A stretch of DNA of 64,000 nt from assembly GCA_963780395.1 (NCBI GenBank), contig CAWABY010000004.1:62001-126000 (forward strand), read 5' to 3'. Below, piece after piece: positions 14,100 through 24,046 of the stretch (its first letter is position 1; every line of letters starts with the position of its first letter). Under the pieces are notes generated by a model. The model did no database searches and was not told the origin of the DNA. It saw only the letters and a list, made by a program, of their open reading frames with translations. Both the position numbers and the translations under genes were made by a program. The stretch comes from VGBV01 sp963780395 (GTDB lineage: Bacteria; Actinomycetota; Thermoleophilia; Solirubrobacterales; 70-9).

Positions 14100-15164
14100 T
14101 TACTGGATGTAGATCGGGTCGCCGACCTCGACCCGGTCGAAGAGGTCCTCGACGTCGGGGATCAGCATGCGAATGCAGCCGTGGGAGGCGGCGCTGCCGA
14201 TCGAGCCGGTGTCATCCGTGCCGTGGATGCCGGCGCCGTTGTAGATGCCCATCCAGCGCGACTTCAGCGGATTCGAGGGACCCGGCGGGATCGACTGCCC
14301 GGCCAGGTCCCCCGCCCAGCTCGAGGTCGGGACGTTCCAGGTCGGATCGACCTGCTTGTCCTGGATCGAGTGCAGGCCGGTCGGCGTGTAGTAGCCGCCG
14401 CCGCCCACCGCGACGGGGTACTCCTTGACCAGCTTCAGGTTCTTGAACAAACGCAGCGTGTACTCGCTCTGGCTGACCGTGACGTAGGTGGGGTACGTGG
14501 ACGCCAGCTCCTTGGTCGTGATCTCCGGGCGAGTCACCTCGACCTTCGCCTGGATGCGCTTGCCGGCGCCGGGCTGCTCGACCTGGTTGATGATCAGCGC
14601 GTGCATCTTCCCCTCGCGCAGCGCGATCCCGGTCTCGCCGGGCGTCGGGATCAGCTGGTCGGTGCTGGGGGTGATGGTCGCGTCCTGGGCCTCGCGGTTG
14701 ATGTCCTCGGCGAGGTCGGCGACGAAGTCGTCCACGGCTTCCTCGGAGTAGTCCACGCGAGGCTCGACGTCCTCGTCCACCGTCGAGCCCTGCACGTAGC
14801 GGGTGACGCGCTCGACCAGGCCGCCGTCGCGGGTGACCTCTATCGCCTCGTCGAGCATGCCGTTGACATCGGCGCTGGTCTCCAGCTCCCTGGGGGTGAG
14901 CCTGTAGCGCTCGCCGTTGAACTTGACGATCACCGGCTTTGACAGTGGCGCCACGACCTCCTGCTCGATCACGTCGCGCGCGTCCTCGACGCTGCGGCCG
15001 CCGATCTCCACGCCGCCGACCGTGACGCCCGGCGCGATCTGGTCCTTCTGGGCGGTGTCGTAGGCCCAGACGCCCGTAGCCAGCAGCAGCGCTGCCGTTA
15101 CGCAGACGACGATGGCGATCAACGCCTTTTGATGTGCCTTCAGCTTTGTGCTCATGGTCGTCAA
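14100..15164 (-). CDS. Membrane-anchored L,D-transpeptidase (YkuD) with VanW-like N-domain
   Basis: 354 residues. One signal anchor (ALIAIVVCVTAALLLATGVW), a peptidoglycan-binding-4/VanW-like extracellular region (IAPGVTVGGVEIGGRSVEDA), then the YkuD domain ending GIHGTDDTGSIGSAASHGCI with the catalytic Cys and its His. It makes 3-3 cross-links in peptidoglycan. A Shine-Dalgarno AGGGGAG sits 8 nt before the TTG at 15164; the next in-frame ATG (15155) is also possible. Divergent from the 15341 gene, with 176 bp between. Confidence 0.9.
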   Translation of the reverse strand: MTTMSTKLKAHQKALIAIVVCVTAALLLATGVWAYDTAQKDQIAPGVTVGGVEIGGRSVEDARDVIEQEVVAPLSKPVIVKFNGERYRLTPRELETSADVNGMLDEAIEVTRDGGLVERVTRYVQGSTVDEDVEPRVDYSEEAVDDFVADLAEDINREAQDATITPSTDQLIPTPGETGIALREGKMHALIINQVEQPGAGKRIQAKVEVTRPEITTKELASTYPTYVTVSQSEYTLRLFKNLKLVKEYPVAVGGGGYYTPTGLHSIQDKQVDPTWNVPTSSWAGDLAGQSIPPGPSNPLKSRWMGIYNGAGIHGTDDTGSIGSAASHGCIRMLIPDVEDLFDRVEVGDPIYIQ

Positions 15165-15340
15165 ACGTCCCGCTCCCCTGCCTCAATCTTACGAACCACG
15201 GACGACCGCGCCACACGCGGAGCCGATTCGCAAGTTGATTTGCGCACTAGCCTGCCTGACGACGGTGATTCGCACCCTGCGGACGTTCGGATCAACCCCC
15301 TTAAGATCGCCTGCGTGATGTCGCCGGGCGCCCAACGCTG

Positions 15341-16054
15341 ATGCGGACGAAGGACCAGGTCCGCCGCGAGGTCTGGAAGGCGATGGACCGAGAGGGCGTC
15401 TCGCGCTTCCCCGGCGCAGACGGCCGCATCCCCAACTTCGCCGGCGCCAAGCTGGCGGCCCAAAAACTCGCTGCCCACCGGCTCTGGAAGCGAGCCCGGG
15501 TGATCAAGGTCAACCCCGACTCGCCGCAGACGCACGCGCGGCGGATCGCGCTGGACGAGGGCAGGACGCTGATCATGGCGGTGCCCCGGCTGCGCGACAT
15601 GCACCCGTTCCGGCTGCTCGATCCCAAGAAGCTTTCCGCCAAGCAGAAGCGCGAGGCGGCGACGATCAAGGGGGCGCTGCGCCACGGCAAGGTCGTCGCA
15701 GAGGAGGAGCTGCCGGACATCGACTTCGTGCTCACGGGCTCCGTCGGTGTCAACCTCAGCGGAGCGCGGGTCGGCAAGGGCGGCGGCTTCTCGGACCTCG
15801 AGTACGGGCTGCTGATCGAGGCCGGCAAGATCGACGACCACACGACGGTCGCGACCACGGTCCACCCGATCCAGATCATGCGCGAGCACCTGCCCGTCAC
15901 CGACCACGACCTGCCCGTCGACCTGGTCGCGACGCCCCGCGCGGTGATCGAGGTCGAGCGCCAGTACGCGCGGCCTCGCGGCATCCTCTGGAACCACCTG
16001 CAGCCGCCGCAGATACGCGAGATCCCGATCCTCGAGCGAATGGGCTATGCCTAG
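15341..16054 (+). CDS. 5-formyltetrahydrofolate cyclo-ligase-family protein
   Basis: 237 residues, VRREVWKAMDREGVSRFPGA at the N-terminus, VIKVNPDSPQTHARRIALDE in the middle and VGKGGGFSDLEYGLLIEAGK toward the C-terminus. The GKGGGFSDLE motif is the nucleotide/folate-binding signature of MTHFS-like enzymes, here the longer MTHFSD-like branch. It would convert 5-formyl-THF to methenyl-THF with ATP, though this branch is poorly studied. It is followed after 18 nt by a hydrolase gene on the same strand. Confidence 0.8.
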   Translation: MRTKDQVRREVWKAMDREGVSRFPGADGRIPNFAGAKLAAQKLAAHRLWKRARVIKVNPDSPQTHARRIALDEGRTLIMAVPRLRDMHPFRLLDPKKLSAKQKREAATIKGALRHGKVVAEEELPDIDFVLTGSVGVNLSGARVGKGGGFSDLEYGLLIEAGKIDDHTTVATTVHPIQIMREHLPVTDHDLPVDLVATPRAVIEVERQYARPRGILWNHLQPPQIREIPILERMGYA

Positions 16055-16072
16055 GACGGTACGGACGAGGCA

Positions 16073-17093
16073 ATGAGCACTCAGACCGCGCATCAGGCCC
16101 AGGAAAGCGACGTCACCGTTCGCGAGGCGCTGCGCAAGGTCGCCTCGGACACCGGCTTCGCCCTGAAGCTGGCGACGAATCGGGTGGACCTGCCCTCGGC
16201 CACCCCGGCCGACGGGCCCGATCCCTACGGCGACCCGGACCCGGAGTGGCTCGGAATCGACTGGGGCGAGCACCGCCGCGAGGTCGACGTCGTCGGCACC
16301 CGGGTCAAATACGTGGAAATGGGCGAGGGCCCGCCGCTCGTGTTCGTACACGGCCTCTCGGGCGCCTGGCAGAACTGGCTCGAGAACCTGCCCCACTTCG
16401 CCCGCGGCCACCGCGTCATCGCCCTCGACCTGCCCGGGTTCGGCTCCAGCCCGATGCCGCCGCTGGGAGATCACGATCCCCGGCTACGGGCGGTTCCTAC
16501 GCGACTTCTGCGAGCGCATCGGCGTCGAGCGCTGCACGCTGGTCGGCAACTCGATGGGCGGCTTCATCGCAACCGAGGTGGCCGTCGCCGAGCCCGAGCG
16601 GGTCGAGAAACTCGTGCTGGTCTCGGCGGCCGGCATCACTTGGGCGCGCGCCAGGCGCGAGCCCGCGGCGATGATCGGACGCATGGTGCGCGCTGCGACG
16701 CCGCTGACGATGCGCTGGCAGACCGGCGTGGGCATGCTCCGCCCTCGCGCGCGGCGAATGTCGTTCCAGGGGGTCTTCCACGACCCGAACGCTCTGCGGC
16801 GGGAGCTGCTGTGGGAGAACCTGGTGCCGGCGCTCGACAGCCCCGGCTACCTGGACGCGTTCGTCAACCTGACCGGCTACGACATCCGCGACCGCCTGGG
16901 TGACATCGAGGACCCGACGCTGATCGTCTGGGGGCGCAATGACCGGGTGGTGCCGGTCCCCGCTGCCTTCTCATACCAGCGCCGGATCGGCGACAACGCG
17001 CGCCTGGAGATCTTCGACGAGACCGGCCACGTGCCGCAACTGGAGCGCCCGGTGCGCTTCAACCGGCTGTTGGAGCGGTTTCTGGCCGAGTGA
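16073..17093 (+). pseudogene. Alpha/beta hydrolase interrupted by a single-base frameshift
   Basis: The first frame reads to DLPGFGSSPMPP at about 16459, the second continues WEITIPGYGRFLRDFCERIG, then the nucleophile elbow GNSMGGFIA, the acid in IVWGRNDRVVP and ETGHVPQLERP with the catalytic His. Removing one C in CCGCCGCTGGGAG (16456-16468) restores a single ~340-residue protein with HG oxyanion motif VFVHGLSGAW. Either a recent mutation or a sequence error. Fold family sure, substrate unknown. The 3' end overlaps ilvD by 35 bp, tail to tail. Confidence 0.85.
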
Positions 17094-18765
17094 TCGCTCC
17101 GTCGGCCGCGGATGAGACCGAGGCCGCGTACTTGGCCATCACGCCGGAGGTGAACAGAGGCTCGGGGCTCTCGTAGATCGCAACCCGGTCGGCGATCTCC
17201 TCGTCGGAGAGCTTCACGTCGAGGCGGCGCGATTCGACGTCGAGGGTGATCTCGTCGCCGTCGCGGATCGCGGCGATCGGGCCGCCGCGCGCCGCCTCGG
17301 GGGCGACGTGGCCGGCCATCAGGCCGCGGGTCGCGCCGCTGAAGCGGCCGTCGGTGAGCAGGGCGACCTTGTCGCCGAGGCCCTCGCCCACCAACGCTGC
17401 GGTTACCTGAAGCATCTCGCGCATGCCGGGGCCGCCGGCGGGGCCCTCGTTGCGGATCACGACCACGTCGCCGGCCTCGATCCCGCCCTTCTTGACGGCG
17501 GCGAAGCAGTCCTCCTCGGACTCGAACACCCGGGCGGGGCCGGTGTGGGTCATACGCTCGTAGCCGGCCACCTTGACGACGGCTCCCTCGGGGGCGAGGT
17601 TGCCGTGCAGGATCACGAGGCCGCCTGTCTCCTTGAGCGGATCGCTGAGCGGACGAACCACGTCCTGGCCCTCGGCCTCGGGTGCGGCCTCGGCCTCCTC
17701 GCCGATCGTGCGTCCGGTGACCGTGATCGCGTCCCGCTTCAGGATCCCCGCCTCGTCCAGGCGCTTCGCCAGCAGGCCCACTCCCCCGGCCTCGTTCAGG
17801 TCGCGAGCGACAAACCGGCCGCCCGGCTTCAGGTCGCCGAGCAGTGGGGTGCGCTCGGAGATGTGGTCGAAGTCGTCGATGGTCAGGCCGATGTCCATCT
17901 CGCGCGCAAGCGCCAGCAGGTGCAGGACGCCGTTGGTCGAGCCCCCCGACATGGCGACGGTGGCGATCGCGTTCTCGATCGAGTCGCGGGTGATGATCCG
18001 GCTCGGGCGCAGGTCCTCAGCCAGCACCTTCATGACCAGCTCGCCGGCATGCTCGGCGACGGTCTTGCGCTCCTCCGCGACGGCCGGGACCATCCCGGAC
18101 CCCATCGGGGCGATGCCCATCACCTCGTAGGCGCAGGCCATCGTGTTGGCGGTGAACTGGCCGCCGCAGGCGCCCGGGCCGGGGCTGGCGACGTCCTCGA
18201 GCGCGGTCAGCTCCTCGTCGCTCATCTCACCCTTGGCGTGGGCGCCGATCGCCTCGAACACGTCCTGGATCGTGACGTCGTGGCCCTTGTAGCGGCCGGG
18301 CAGGATCGAGCCGCCGTACAGGAGCACCGCGGGCACGTCGACCCGCGCCAGAGCCATGACGCTGCCCGGGATCGTCTTGTCGCAGGCGCAGATGGCGACG
18401 AGTGCGTCGAACTGGTAGCCGCGCGCGGTCAGCTCGATCGAGTCGGCGATCACCTCACGGCTGACCAGCGAGGTCTTCATCCCCTGGGTTCCCATCGTCA
18501 CCCCGTCCGAGATGGCGACGGTGTTGAACTCCATCGGGGTGCCGCCCGCCTTGCGTACCCCCTCCTTGACCACCTCGGCCACAGAACGGAGGTGAAAGTT
18601 GCAGGGCATCGCCTCGATCCAGGTGTTGGCGATCCCGATGATCGGCTTTCGCAGATCCTCGTCGCCGAAGCCGATCCCCTTCATGTAGGCGCGGGCGTGG
18701 GCACGATCGGGACCGTCGAAGACGACCGAGCTCCTCGCACGCGGGCCGCCGCCGTTCTCAGACAT
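17059..18765 (-). CDS. ilvD: Dihydroxy-acid dehydratase
   Basis: 568 residues, usual length. The iron-sulfur cysteines are in CNFHL, ICACDKTIPGSVMALAR and GPGACGGQFTANTMACAYEV; the C-terminal domain has LTDGRFSGATRGLMAGHVAP. It dehydrates dihydroxyisovalerate and dihydroxymethylvalerate in valine/isoleucine and pantothenate synthesis. The start overlaps the stop of the upstream gene by 8 bp, so the three genes at 19413-17059 form a translationally coupled unit. No leucine-type attenuator is seen. Confidence 0.97.
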   Translation of the reverse strand: MSENGGGPRARSSVVFDGPDRAHARAYMKGIGFGDEDLRKPIIGIANTWIEAMPCNFHLRSVAEVVKEGVRKAGGTPMEFNTVAISDGVTMGTQGMKTSLVSREVIADSIELTARGYQFDALVAICACDKTIPGSVMALARVDVPAVLLYGGSILPGRYKGHDVTIQDVFEAIGAHAKGEMSDEELTALEDVASPGPGACGGQFTANTMACAYEVMGIAPMGSGMVPAVAEERKTVAEHAGELVMKVLAEDLRPSRIITRDSIENAIATVAMSGGSTNGVLHLLALAREMDIGLTIDDFDHISERTPLLGDLKPGGRFVARDLNEAGGVGLLAKRLDEAGILKRDAITVTGRTIGEEAEAAPEAEGQDVVRPLSDPLKETGGLVILHGNLAPEGAVVKVAGYERMTHTGPARVFESEEDCFAAVKKGGIEAGDVVVIRNEGPAGGPGMREMLQVTAALVGEGLGDKVALLTDGRFSGATRGLMAGHVAPEAARGGPIAAIRDGDEITLDVESRRLDVKLSDEEIADRVAIYESPEPLFTSGVMAKYAASVSSAADGAITRPETAPTAG

Positions 18766-19171
18766 GGACGCGGGCCTCCTTCCACGCGATCAGGCGGTCG
18801 AGGTCGCGGCGAACCATCGCCGGGTCGAGCTGGCGGCCGGGCGGGTCGAGGATGGCCTCGGCCATTAGCGCATGCTCGTCGCCTCTCAGCGCAAGCCACT
18901 TGGCGAGCACGTCGTCCGCGTCGGGCAACCGACCGTCGCCCTCCTCGGTATCGGGAAACTTCACGCAGAACTCGCTCAGCAGCTCGCCGCTGCGCGCGTC
19001 GTAAGCGACGATCGGGCGGTGGGCATAGATCAGGTACCCATACTCCTCGCCGCACTCCACACCCACGAAGCCGAGCTCCTCGTAGGAGGCGAGGGCCTCG
19101 TCCCCGGCCACCGAACCGAGCAGGTCTCGGGCGCGCCCCTCGGCGCGCCGGTTCAGCACCCTGGGCGCCAT
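18758..19171 (-). CDS. Conserved-looking protein of unknown function upstream of ilvD
   Basis: 137 residues from ATG 19171 (MAPRVLNRRAEGRARDLLGS). It has LASYEELGFVGVECGEEYGY, LIYAHRPIVAYDARSGELLS and a helical end LDRLIAWKEARVHV. No known domain recognised. The start overlaps the preceding stop (TGATG) and the end overlaps the ilvD start, so expression is coupled. Confidence 0.65.
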   Translation of the reverse strand: MAPRVLNRRAEGRARDLLGSVAGDEALASYEELGFVGVECGEEYGYLIYAHRPIVAYDARSGELLSEFCVKFPDTEEGDGRLPDADDVLAKWLALRGDEHALMAEAILDPPGRQLDPAMVRRDLDRLIAWKEARVHV

Positions 19172-19413
19172 CAGCCGCCCGCCGCCTGCGGGAAGAAGAT
19201 CACTCGCTCGGTCCCGGGCGGGACCTCGGAGAAGTCGCGCACCATCGTCGCCTCGTGCCGGCCGCTCTCCTGTGTGGGAACGGCGGCCCACATGCCACGG
19301 TCGAGCTGGCGCCGAAACTCCTCAACCAGGCGCTCCTCGTCCTCTGCCACGTCAGGGTCGCCCTCGGCGAGCAGCACGTCGCCCTTTCCCGGGGTCATGC
19401 GAAGCAGCTTCAT
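19171..19413 (-). CDS. Small protein of unknown function, first gene of the ilvD unit
   Basis: 80 residues: MKLLRMTPGKGDVLLAEGDP, then DVAEDEERLVEEFRRQLDRG, then VPPGTERVIFFPQAAGG. MWAAVPTQES followed by hydrophobic VIFFP suggests a small alpha/beta protein. The pairing with the 137-residue gene by a TGATG overlap suggests the two act together, possibly as a two-part module of mobile-element origin, but no function can be given. Confidence 0.6.
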   Translation of the reverse strand: MKLLRMTPGKGDVLLAEGDPDVAEDEERLVEEFRRQLDRGMWAAVPTQESGRHEATMVRDFSEVPPGTERVIFFPQAAGG

Positions 19414-19420
19414 CGCTCGA

Positions 19421-20221
<801 letters not shown>

Positions 20222-20261
20222 CGCAGGTAGTCAACCCTAGGCGACGGTCACGCCCGGGGGC

Positions 20262-20915
20262 TCAGCCGTCGAGGCCGAGCTCGCGGGCGAGCGCCGGATC
20301 CTGAAGCGAGCTGAACACGGAGTGAGCCTCGGGCAGCTCGACGCCGGGGAAGGAGGGCACCCCGATCACGACCAGCCCCGCGGCACGCGCCGATGCGACC
20401 CCCGTCGCGGAATCCTCCAGCGCGACCGACTTCGCAGGCGCGACGCCGAGCAGCTCGCACGCCGCCAGATATGGATGAGGTGCCGGCTTCGGAGCCTCGA
20501 CCTCGTGGCCGCTGACCACGGCACCGAAGACTCCGGTCATCTCGACCAGCTCCAGGACGCGCTCGAGGAAAACCAGCGGCGAGTTCGAGACGAGCCCCAT
20601 GGCGACGCCGCGCCCACTCAGCTCGGCGACCAGCTCGCGAGCCCCCGCCATCGGCTCGACCCCGGCTTCGATCTCCTCGAAGACCAACCCATCGAGCTCC
20701 GCTATCAGCTCATTCTCGCGCCCGGGCTCGCCGAGGCGCTCAGCGAGGATGGCGCCCGCCCTCTCGGCCGAGGCCCCGATCAGCTCACGCTTGTTGTCCG
20801 CCGTGAACTCGAGGTTCCGGCGCTCGAACAGGATCCCCTCGGCCCGGGTCCAGATGGTCTCGGTATCGAGCAGGAGACCGTCGTTGTCGAAGAGGACAGC
20901 TGCGGGCGGGCTCAC
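20262..20915 (-). CDS. HAD-family hydrolase (phosphoglucomutase/phosphatase type)
   Basis: 217 residues from GTG 20915, directly after dprA. AAVLFDNDGLLLDTE holds the nucleophile motif with FDND in place of FDxD (N between the two Asp); VSNSPLVFLERVLELVE is motif II, SGHEVEAPKPAPHPYLAACE gives the motif III Lys, and ALEDSATGVASARAAGLVVI is motif IV. The helical cap is of the beta-phosphoglucomutase class. It dephosphorylates or isomerises a small sugar phosphate. It begins 12 nt past the dprA stop. Confidence 0.85.
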   Translation of the reverse strand: MSPPAAVLFDNDGLLLDTETIWTRAEGILFERRNLEFTADNKRELIGASAERAGAILAERLGEPGRENELIAELDGLVFEEIEAGVEPMAGARELVAELSGRGVAMGLVSNSPLVFLERVLELVEMTGVFGAVVSGHEVEAPKPAPHPYLAACELLGVAPAKSVALEDSATGVASARAAGLVVIGVPSFPGVELPEAHSVFSSLQDPALARELGLDG

Positions 20916-20926
20916 CCGGCGGCATC

Positions 20927-22054
20927 CTAGAGCCGGCCCGGGTGGGCCGCGGGCCTGAAGCACCCTCCCGAGTCCGAGCGGACGAGCCCCTGGAGCTCGA
21001 GCCGCACGAGGGCGGCGCCGGCCGCGTCGGGGTCGAGGCCACAACCCCGCGAGACCGCATCGGGGCCCGCGGCGCCCGCCTCGACCTGCTCCAGCACAGC
21101 CGCGAGCACGGGATCCAGCGCGGCCGCTGGGTCAGCGGACCGCCGTTGCCGCTCGTGTCCCGGCCCCAGCAGCGAGTCGAGCACGTCATCGGCGTCGCGC
21201 ACGAGCTGGGCGCCCTCGCGCAGCAGCTCGTTGGTTCCCGCGGCGGAGGAGCTCCCGACCTGACCCGGCACCGCACCCACCTCGCGGCCGAGGTCGCTCG
21301 CCATCCCCGCGGTGATCAGCGACCCCGAGCGCCGCCTCGCCTCCACCACCACGGTCATCGCCGACAGCGCCGCCATGATCCGGTTGCGCGCCGGGAAGGT
21401 CCAGCGCCTCGGCGTGGTGCCGGGCGGCAACTCGCTCAGCACCAGCCCTCGCTCGACGATGCTCTCGTACAGACGCCCGCGGCTGGCCGGGGTCGCGGTC
21501 TCGGCTCCGCCCCCCAGAACGGCGATCGTGCGCCCGCGCCCGGCTTCCAGGGCTCCCTCGTGGGCGCGGGAGTCGATGCCGATGGCCATACCGCTGACGA
21601 CGATCGCTCCGGCCGAGGCCAGCTGGCGCCCCAGCCCCTCGGCCAGCTCACGCCCGTAGGCGCTCGGGCGCCTGGACCCCACGATCGTGACAGTGGTTCG
21701 CTCATCCAGCTCCGCCAGCAGACGGGCGTCCCCCCGGCCGAAGAGGACCGCGGGGACGTCGCGCAGATCCAGCAGCCGGCGCGGGTAGCCGCCGTCGTGG
21801 CGACAGCAGGCCCAGCAGTGGGCGCCGCGGATCGCCGTCCGCAAGCGGGTCGGCTCCCGCTCGCGCGAGCGCTCAAGGAAGGCGAGGCCGTCCCGCCCGC
21901 CGACCGCGCCGGCCAGCTCCTGATCGGGCAGCCGCAGCAGCTCCCGCGGCAGGCTGCCCGGCCGGCCGCTGAGGCTGTCCTCGATGCGCTCGGCCAGGCT
22001 GCCGATCAGCCACGAGCGCCGAAGGCAGCCGTCGCATGCCCAGGGGCCGCTCAC
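20927..22054 (-). CDS. dprA: DNA-processing protein DprA (Smf)
   Basis: 375 residues. The N-terminal helical region holds a GGYPRRLLDLRDVPAVLFGR segment, and the Rossmann-like core has VTIVGSRRPSAYGRELAEGL, VVSGMAIGIDSRAHEGALEA, TFPARNRIMAALSAMTVVVE and SGSLITAGMASDLGREVGAV. DprA loads RecA on incoming single-stranded DNA during transformation. A C-terminal winged-helix tail (LDPDAAGAALVRLELQGLV) is present. ATG overlaps the comM stop by 4 bp. Two Cys pairs at the very N-terminus (WACDGC, HCWACC) are unusual and could bind metal. Confidence 0.95.
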   Translation of the reverse strand: MSGPWACDGCLRRSWLIGSLAERIEDSLSGRPGSLPRELLRLPDQELAGAVGGRDGLAFLERSREREPTRLRTAIRGAHCWACCRHDGGYPRRLLDLRDVPAVLFGRGDARLLAELDERTTVTIVGSRRPSAYGRELAEGLGRQLASAGAIVVSGMAIGIDSRAHEGALEAGRGRTIAVLGGGAETATPASRGRLYESIVERGLVLSELPPGTTPRRWTFPARNRIMAALSAMTVVVEARRRSGSLITAGMASDLGREVGAVPGQVGSSSAAGTNELLREGAQLVRDADDVLDSLLGPGHERQRRSADPAAALDPVLAAVLEQVEAGAAGPDAVSRGCGLDPDAAGAALVRLELQGLVRSDSGGCFRPAAHPGRL

Positions 22055-23553
22055 CGCTCGACCCGGCGGCGCAGGTTGGTGGCGGTCAGGACGTCCTCCT
22101 TGGTCAGGGCCCGGCGCCCCTTGAGGTCAGCGATCGTCCTGGCCACACGCAGCGCCCGATCCCAGCCGCGCCCGCTCAGGGACAGCGTCCGATGGCCGTC
22201 CTTCAACGCCGCCTCAGCCTCCCGGTCCAGCCCGCAATGACGGCGCAGCTCCCGGGGCCCCATCTCGGCGTTGCAGCGACCCGGACCGAGCCGGGCGCTC
22301 TGGAGCCCGCGGGCCGCCGCGACGCGCTCGCGAACCGCCGCCGAGCGCTCCCCAGGCCCCGCGGCCAAGTCCTCCGCGCTCGGGCGCTCGACCGGGACCT
22401 GGATGTCGATGCGGTCGGCGAGGGCGCCGCTGAGCTTGGCCTGGTAGCGGGCGGCGGCGCTGGGGTGGCACTCGCACTCGCCGGAGTCGGTCCCGTGGCC
22501 GCACGGACACGGGTTGGACGCCGCCACGAGGGTGAAGTGGCAGGGCACCGAGACCGGCCCGCTGGCACGGGAAAGCGTCAGCGCGCTCTGCTCCAGCGGC
22601 TGGCGCAGCGCCTCCAGCGCGTCGCGCCGGAACTCGCCGAGCTCGTCCAGGAAGAGGATGCCTCGATGCGCCCTCGTCACCTCTCCGGGCCTGGGGGGCG
22701 AGCCCCCGCCGATCAGAGCATTGGGCGAAGCGGTGTGATGAGGGGCGCGGAAGGGCCGCGCGACCGGGGTCCGGACGGGGCCGCTGGTGCAGGCTCCCGC
22801 GATCCTGATTACCTCCAGGGCCTCGCCCTGCTCCAGCGGCGGCATCAGCGACGGCAGCCGCCGCGCCGCCAGAGTCTTGCCGACCCCCGGAGGCCCGGTC
22901 AGCAGCAGGCTGTGACCGCCGGCCGCCGCGATCTCCAAGGCGCGTCGCAGGTTCGGCTGCCCCTTGAGGTCGGCCAGGTCGCGCGCCTCGGGATCGGCCG
23001 CGGCGGTCAGCGCCGAGCGATCGGGCTGCGGGACCGGCTCCAGGTCACCGTCCGCGAGCGCGGGAAGGCGTGCCACGTGATCGAGCGCCACCACCTCCAA
23101 CCCCTCGACCAGCGCCGCCTGGGCGGCGTCGCCCGGCGCCACGGCGATCCCCCGCAGGCCCTGCGAGCGCGCCCCCTCGGCCATCGCCAGCGCACCCGGC
23201 ACGGGTCGGATCGAGCCGTCGAGGGCGAGCTCCCCCGCAAGCGCGTAGCGCTCCATCACGCCTCGTCCGATCTGGTCGGTGGCGGCCAGCAGGGCGGCGG
23301 CGATCGCCAGGTCGAAGCCCGGCCCGGCCTTGCGCAGCACCGCCGGAGCCAGGTTCGCGGTGATTCGCTTTAGCGGGAACTCGAAGCCCGAGTTCAGCAG
23401 GGCCGAGCGCACGCGCTCGCGCGACTCCCGGACCGAGGCGTCCGGGAGCCCGACGATCGCGAAGCCGGGCAGGCCCGGAGTCACGTCCAGCTCGACGTGC
23501 ACGGCCTCGGCCTCGATCGCGACGAGGGCGAAGGTTCGGGCCACAGCGAGCAT
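22051..23553 (-). CDS. comM: ComM/YifB-family Mg-chelatase-like AAA+ ATPase
   Basis: 500 residues. N-terminal Lon-like domain (VHVELDVTPGLPGFAIVGLP), Walker A GPPGVGKTLAARRLPSLMPP, Walker B GILFLDELGEF, sensor segment LVAASNPCPCGHG and a Cys cluster CECHPSAAARYQ. It is a hexameric helicase that promotes branch migration during transformation. Next to dprA as in many bacteria, divergent here from the flipped yraN gene. Confidence 0.95.
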   Translation of the reverse strand: MLAVARTFALVAIEAEAVHVELDVTPGLPGFAIVGLPDASVRESRERVRSALLNSGFEFPLKRITANLAPAVLRKAGPGFDLAIAAALLAATDQIGRGVMERYALAGELALDGSIRPVPGALAMAEGARSQGLRGIAVAPGDAAQAALVEGLEVVALDHVARLPALADGDLEPVPQPDRSALTAAADPEARDLADLKGQPNLRRALEIAAAGGHSLLLTGPPGVGKTLAARRLPSLMPPLEQGEALEVIRIAGACTSGPVRTPVARPFRAPHHTASPNALIGGGSPPRPGEVTRAHRGILFLDELGEFRRDALEALRQPLEQSALTLSRASGPVSVPCHFTLVAASNPCPCGHGTDSGECECHPSAAARYQAKLSGALADRIDIQVPVERPSAEDLAAGPGERSAAVRERVAAARGLQSARLGPGRCNAEMGPRELRRHCGLDREAEAALKDGHRTLSLSGRGWDRALRVARTIADLKGRRALTKEDVLTATNLRRRVER

Positions 23554-23668
23554 GAGGCGAAGCTAGGAGGGCGCCGCGCGCGCCTGGTGCGCCGATCGCG
23601 CCGGATTCGTGCCGCTTCCGATCCGATCCGCGCAACCCGGGTTCCATCGGGATGCGCAGCCTGGCTCC

Positions 23669-24046
23669 ATGACCGCCGCACGACAGCGCCTCGGCCGCAC
23701 CGCGGAGGACCTCGTCGCCCGCCGCCTGGCCGCAGAGGGATGGAGCGTGGTCGAGCGCAACGCCCGCACCCGCACCGGCGAGCTCGACCTGATCGCCCTG
23801 GACGGCACGACGCTGGTCTTCGTCGAGGTCAAGGCCGGGCGCGCCGGCTCGGAGCACGGTCCCGTCGCCCCAGCTCATTCAGTCGGCCCGCGCAAGCAGG
23901 CCCGCATCCGGCGCCTGGCGCGGGAGTGGCTAGCCGCGGGCCGCGGCCGGGGGCTCGGCGTCGCCGGGTACCGCTTCGACGTCGTCGGGGTCAGCTTCGG
24001 AGGCGATGGCGTCGCGGATGTCGACCACATTGTCGGGGCTTTCTGA
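23669..24046 (+). CDS. yraN: YraN-family (UPF0102) predicted nuclease, inverted in its cluster
   Basis: 125 residues from ATG 23669 (MTAARQRLGRTAEDLVARRL). RTRTGELDLIALDGTTLVFV then EVKAG carries the GELDL...VEVK restriction-nuclease-like motif. In most genomes it lies between rnhB and comM on the same strand; here it points the opposite way. Its last ~117 bp are antisense to the long C-terminal tail of rnhB. Upstream in-frame codons extend the frame to 23609 but lack a ribosome-binding site. Confidence 0.85.
   Translation: MTAARQRLGRTAEDLVARRLAAEGWSVVERNARTRTGELDLIALDGTTLVFVEVKAGRAGSEHGPVAPAHSVGPRKQARIRRLAREWLAAGRGRGLGVAGYRFDVVGVSFGGDGVADVDHIVGAF

Noticed and set aside
15165..15340. Small gene between the L,D-transpeptidase and the folate gene
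   Set aside because: Open frames here are short, lack start signals and do not resemble proteins; the region fits a divergent promoter spacer.
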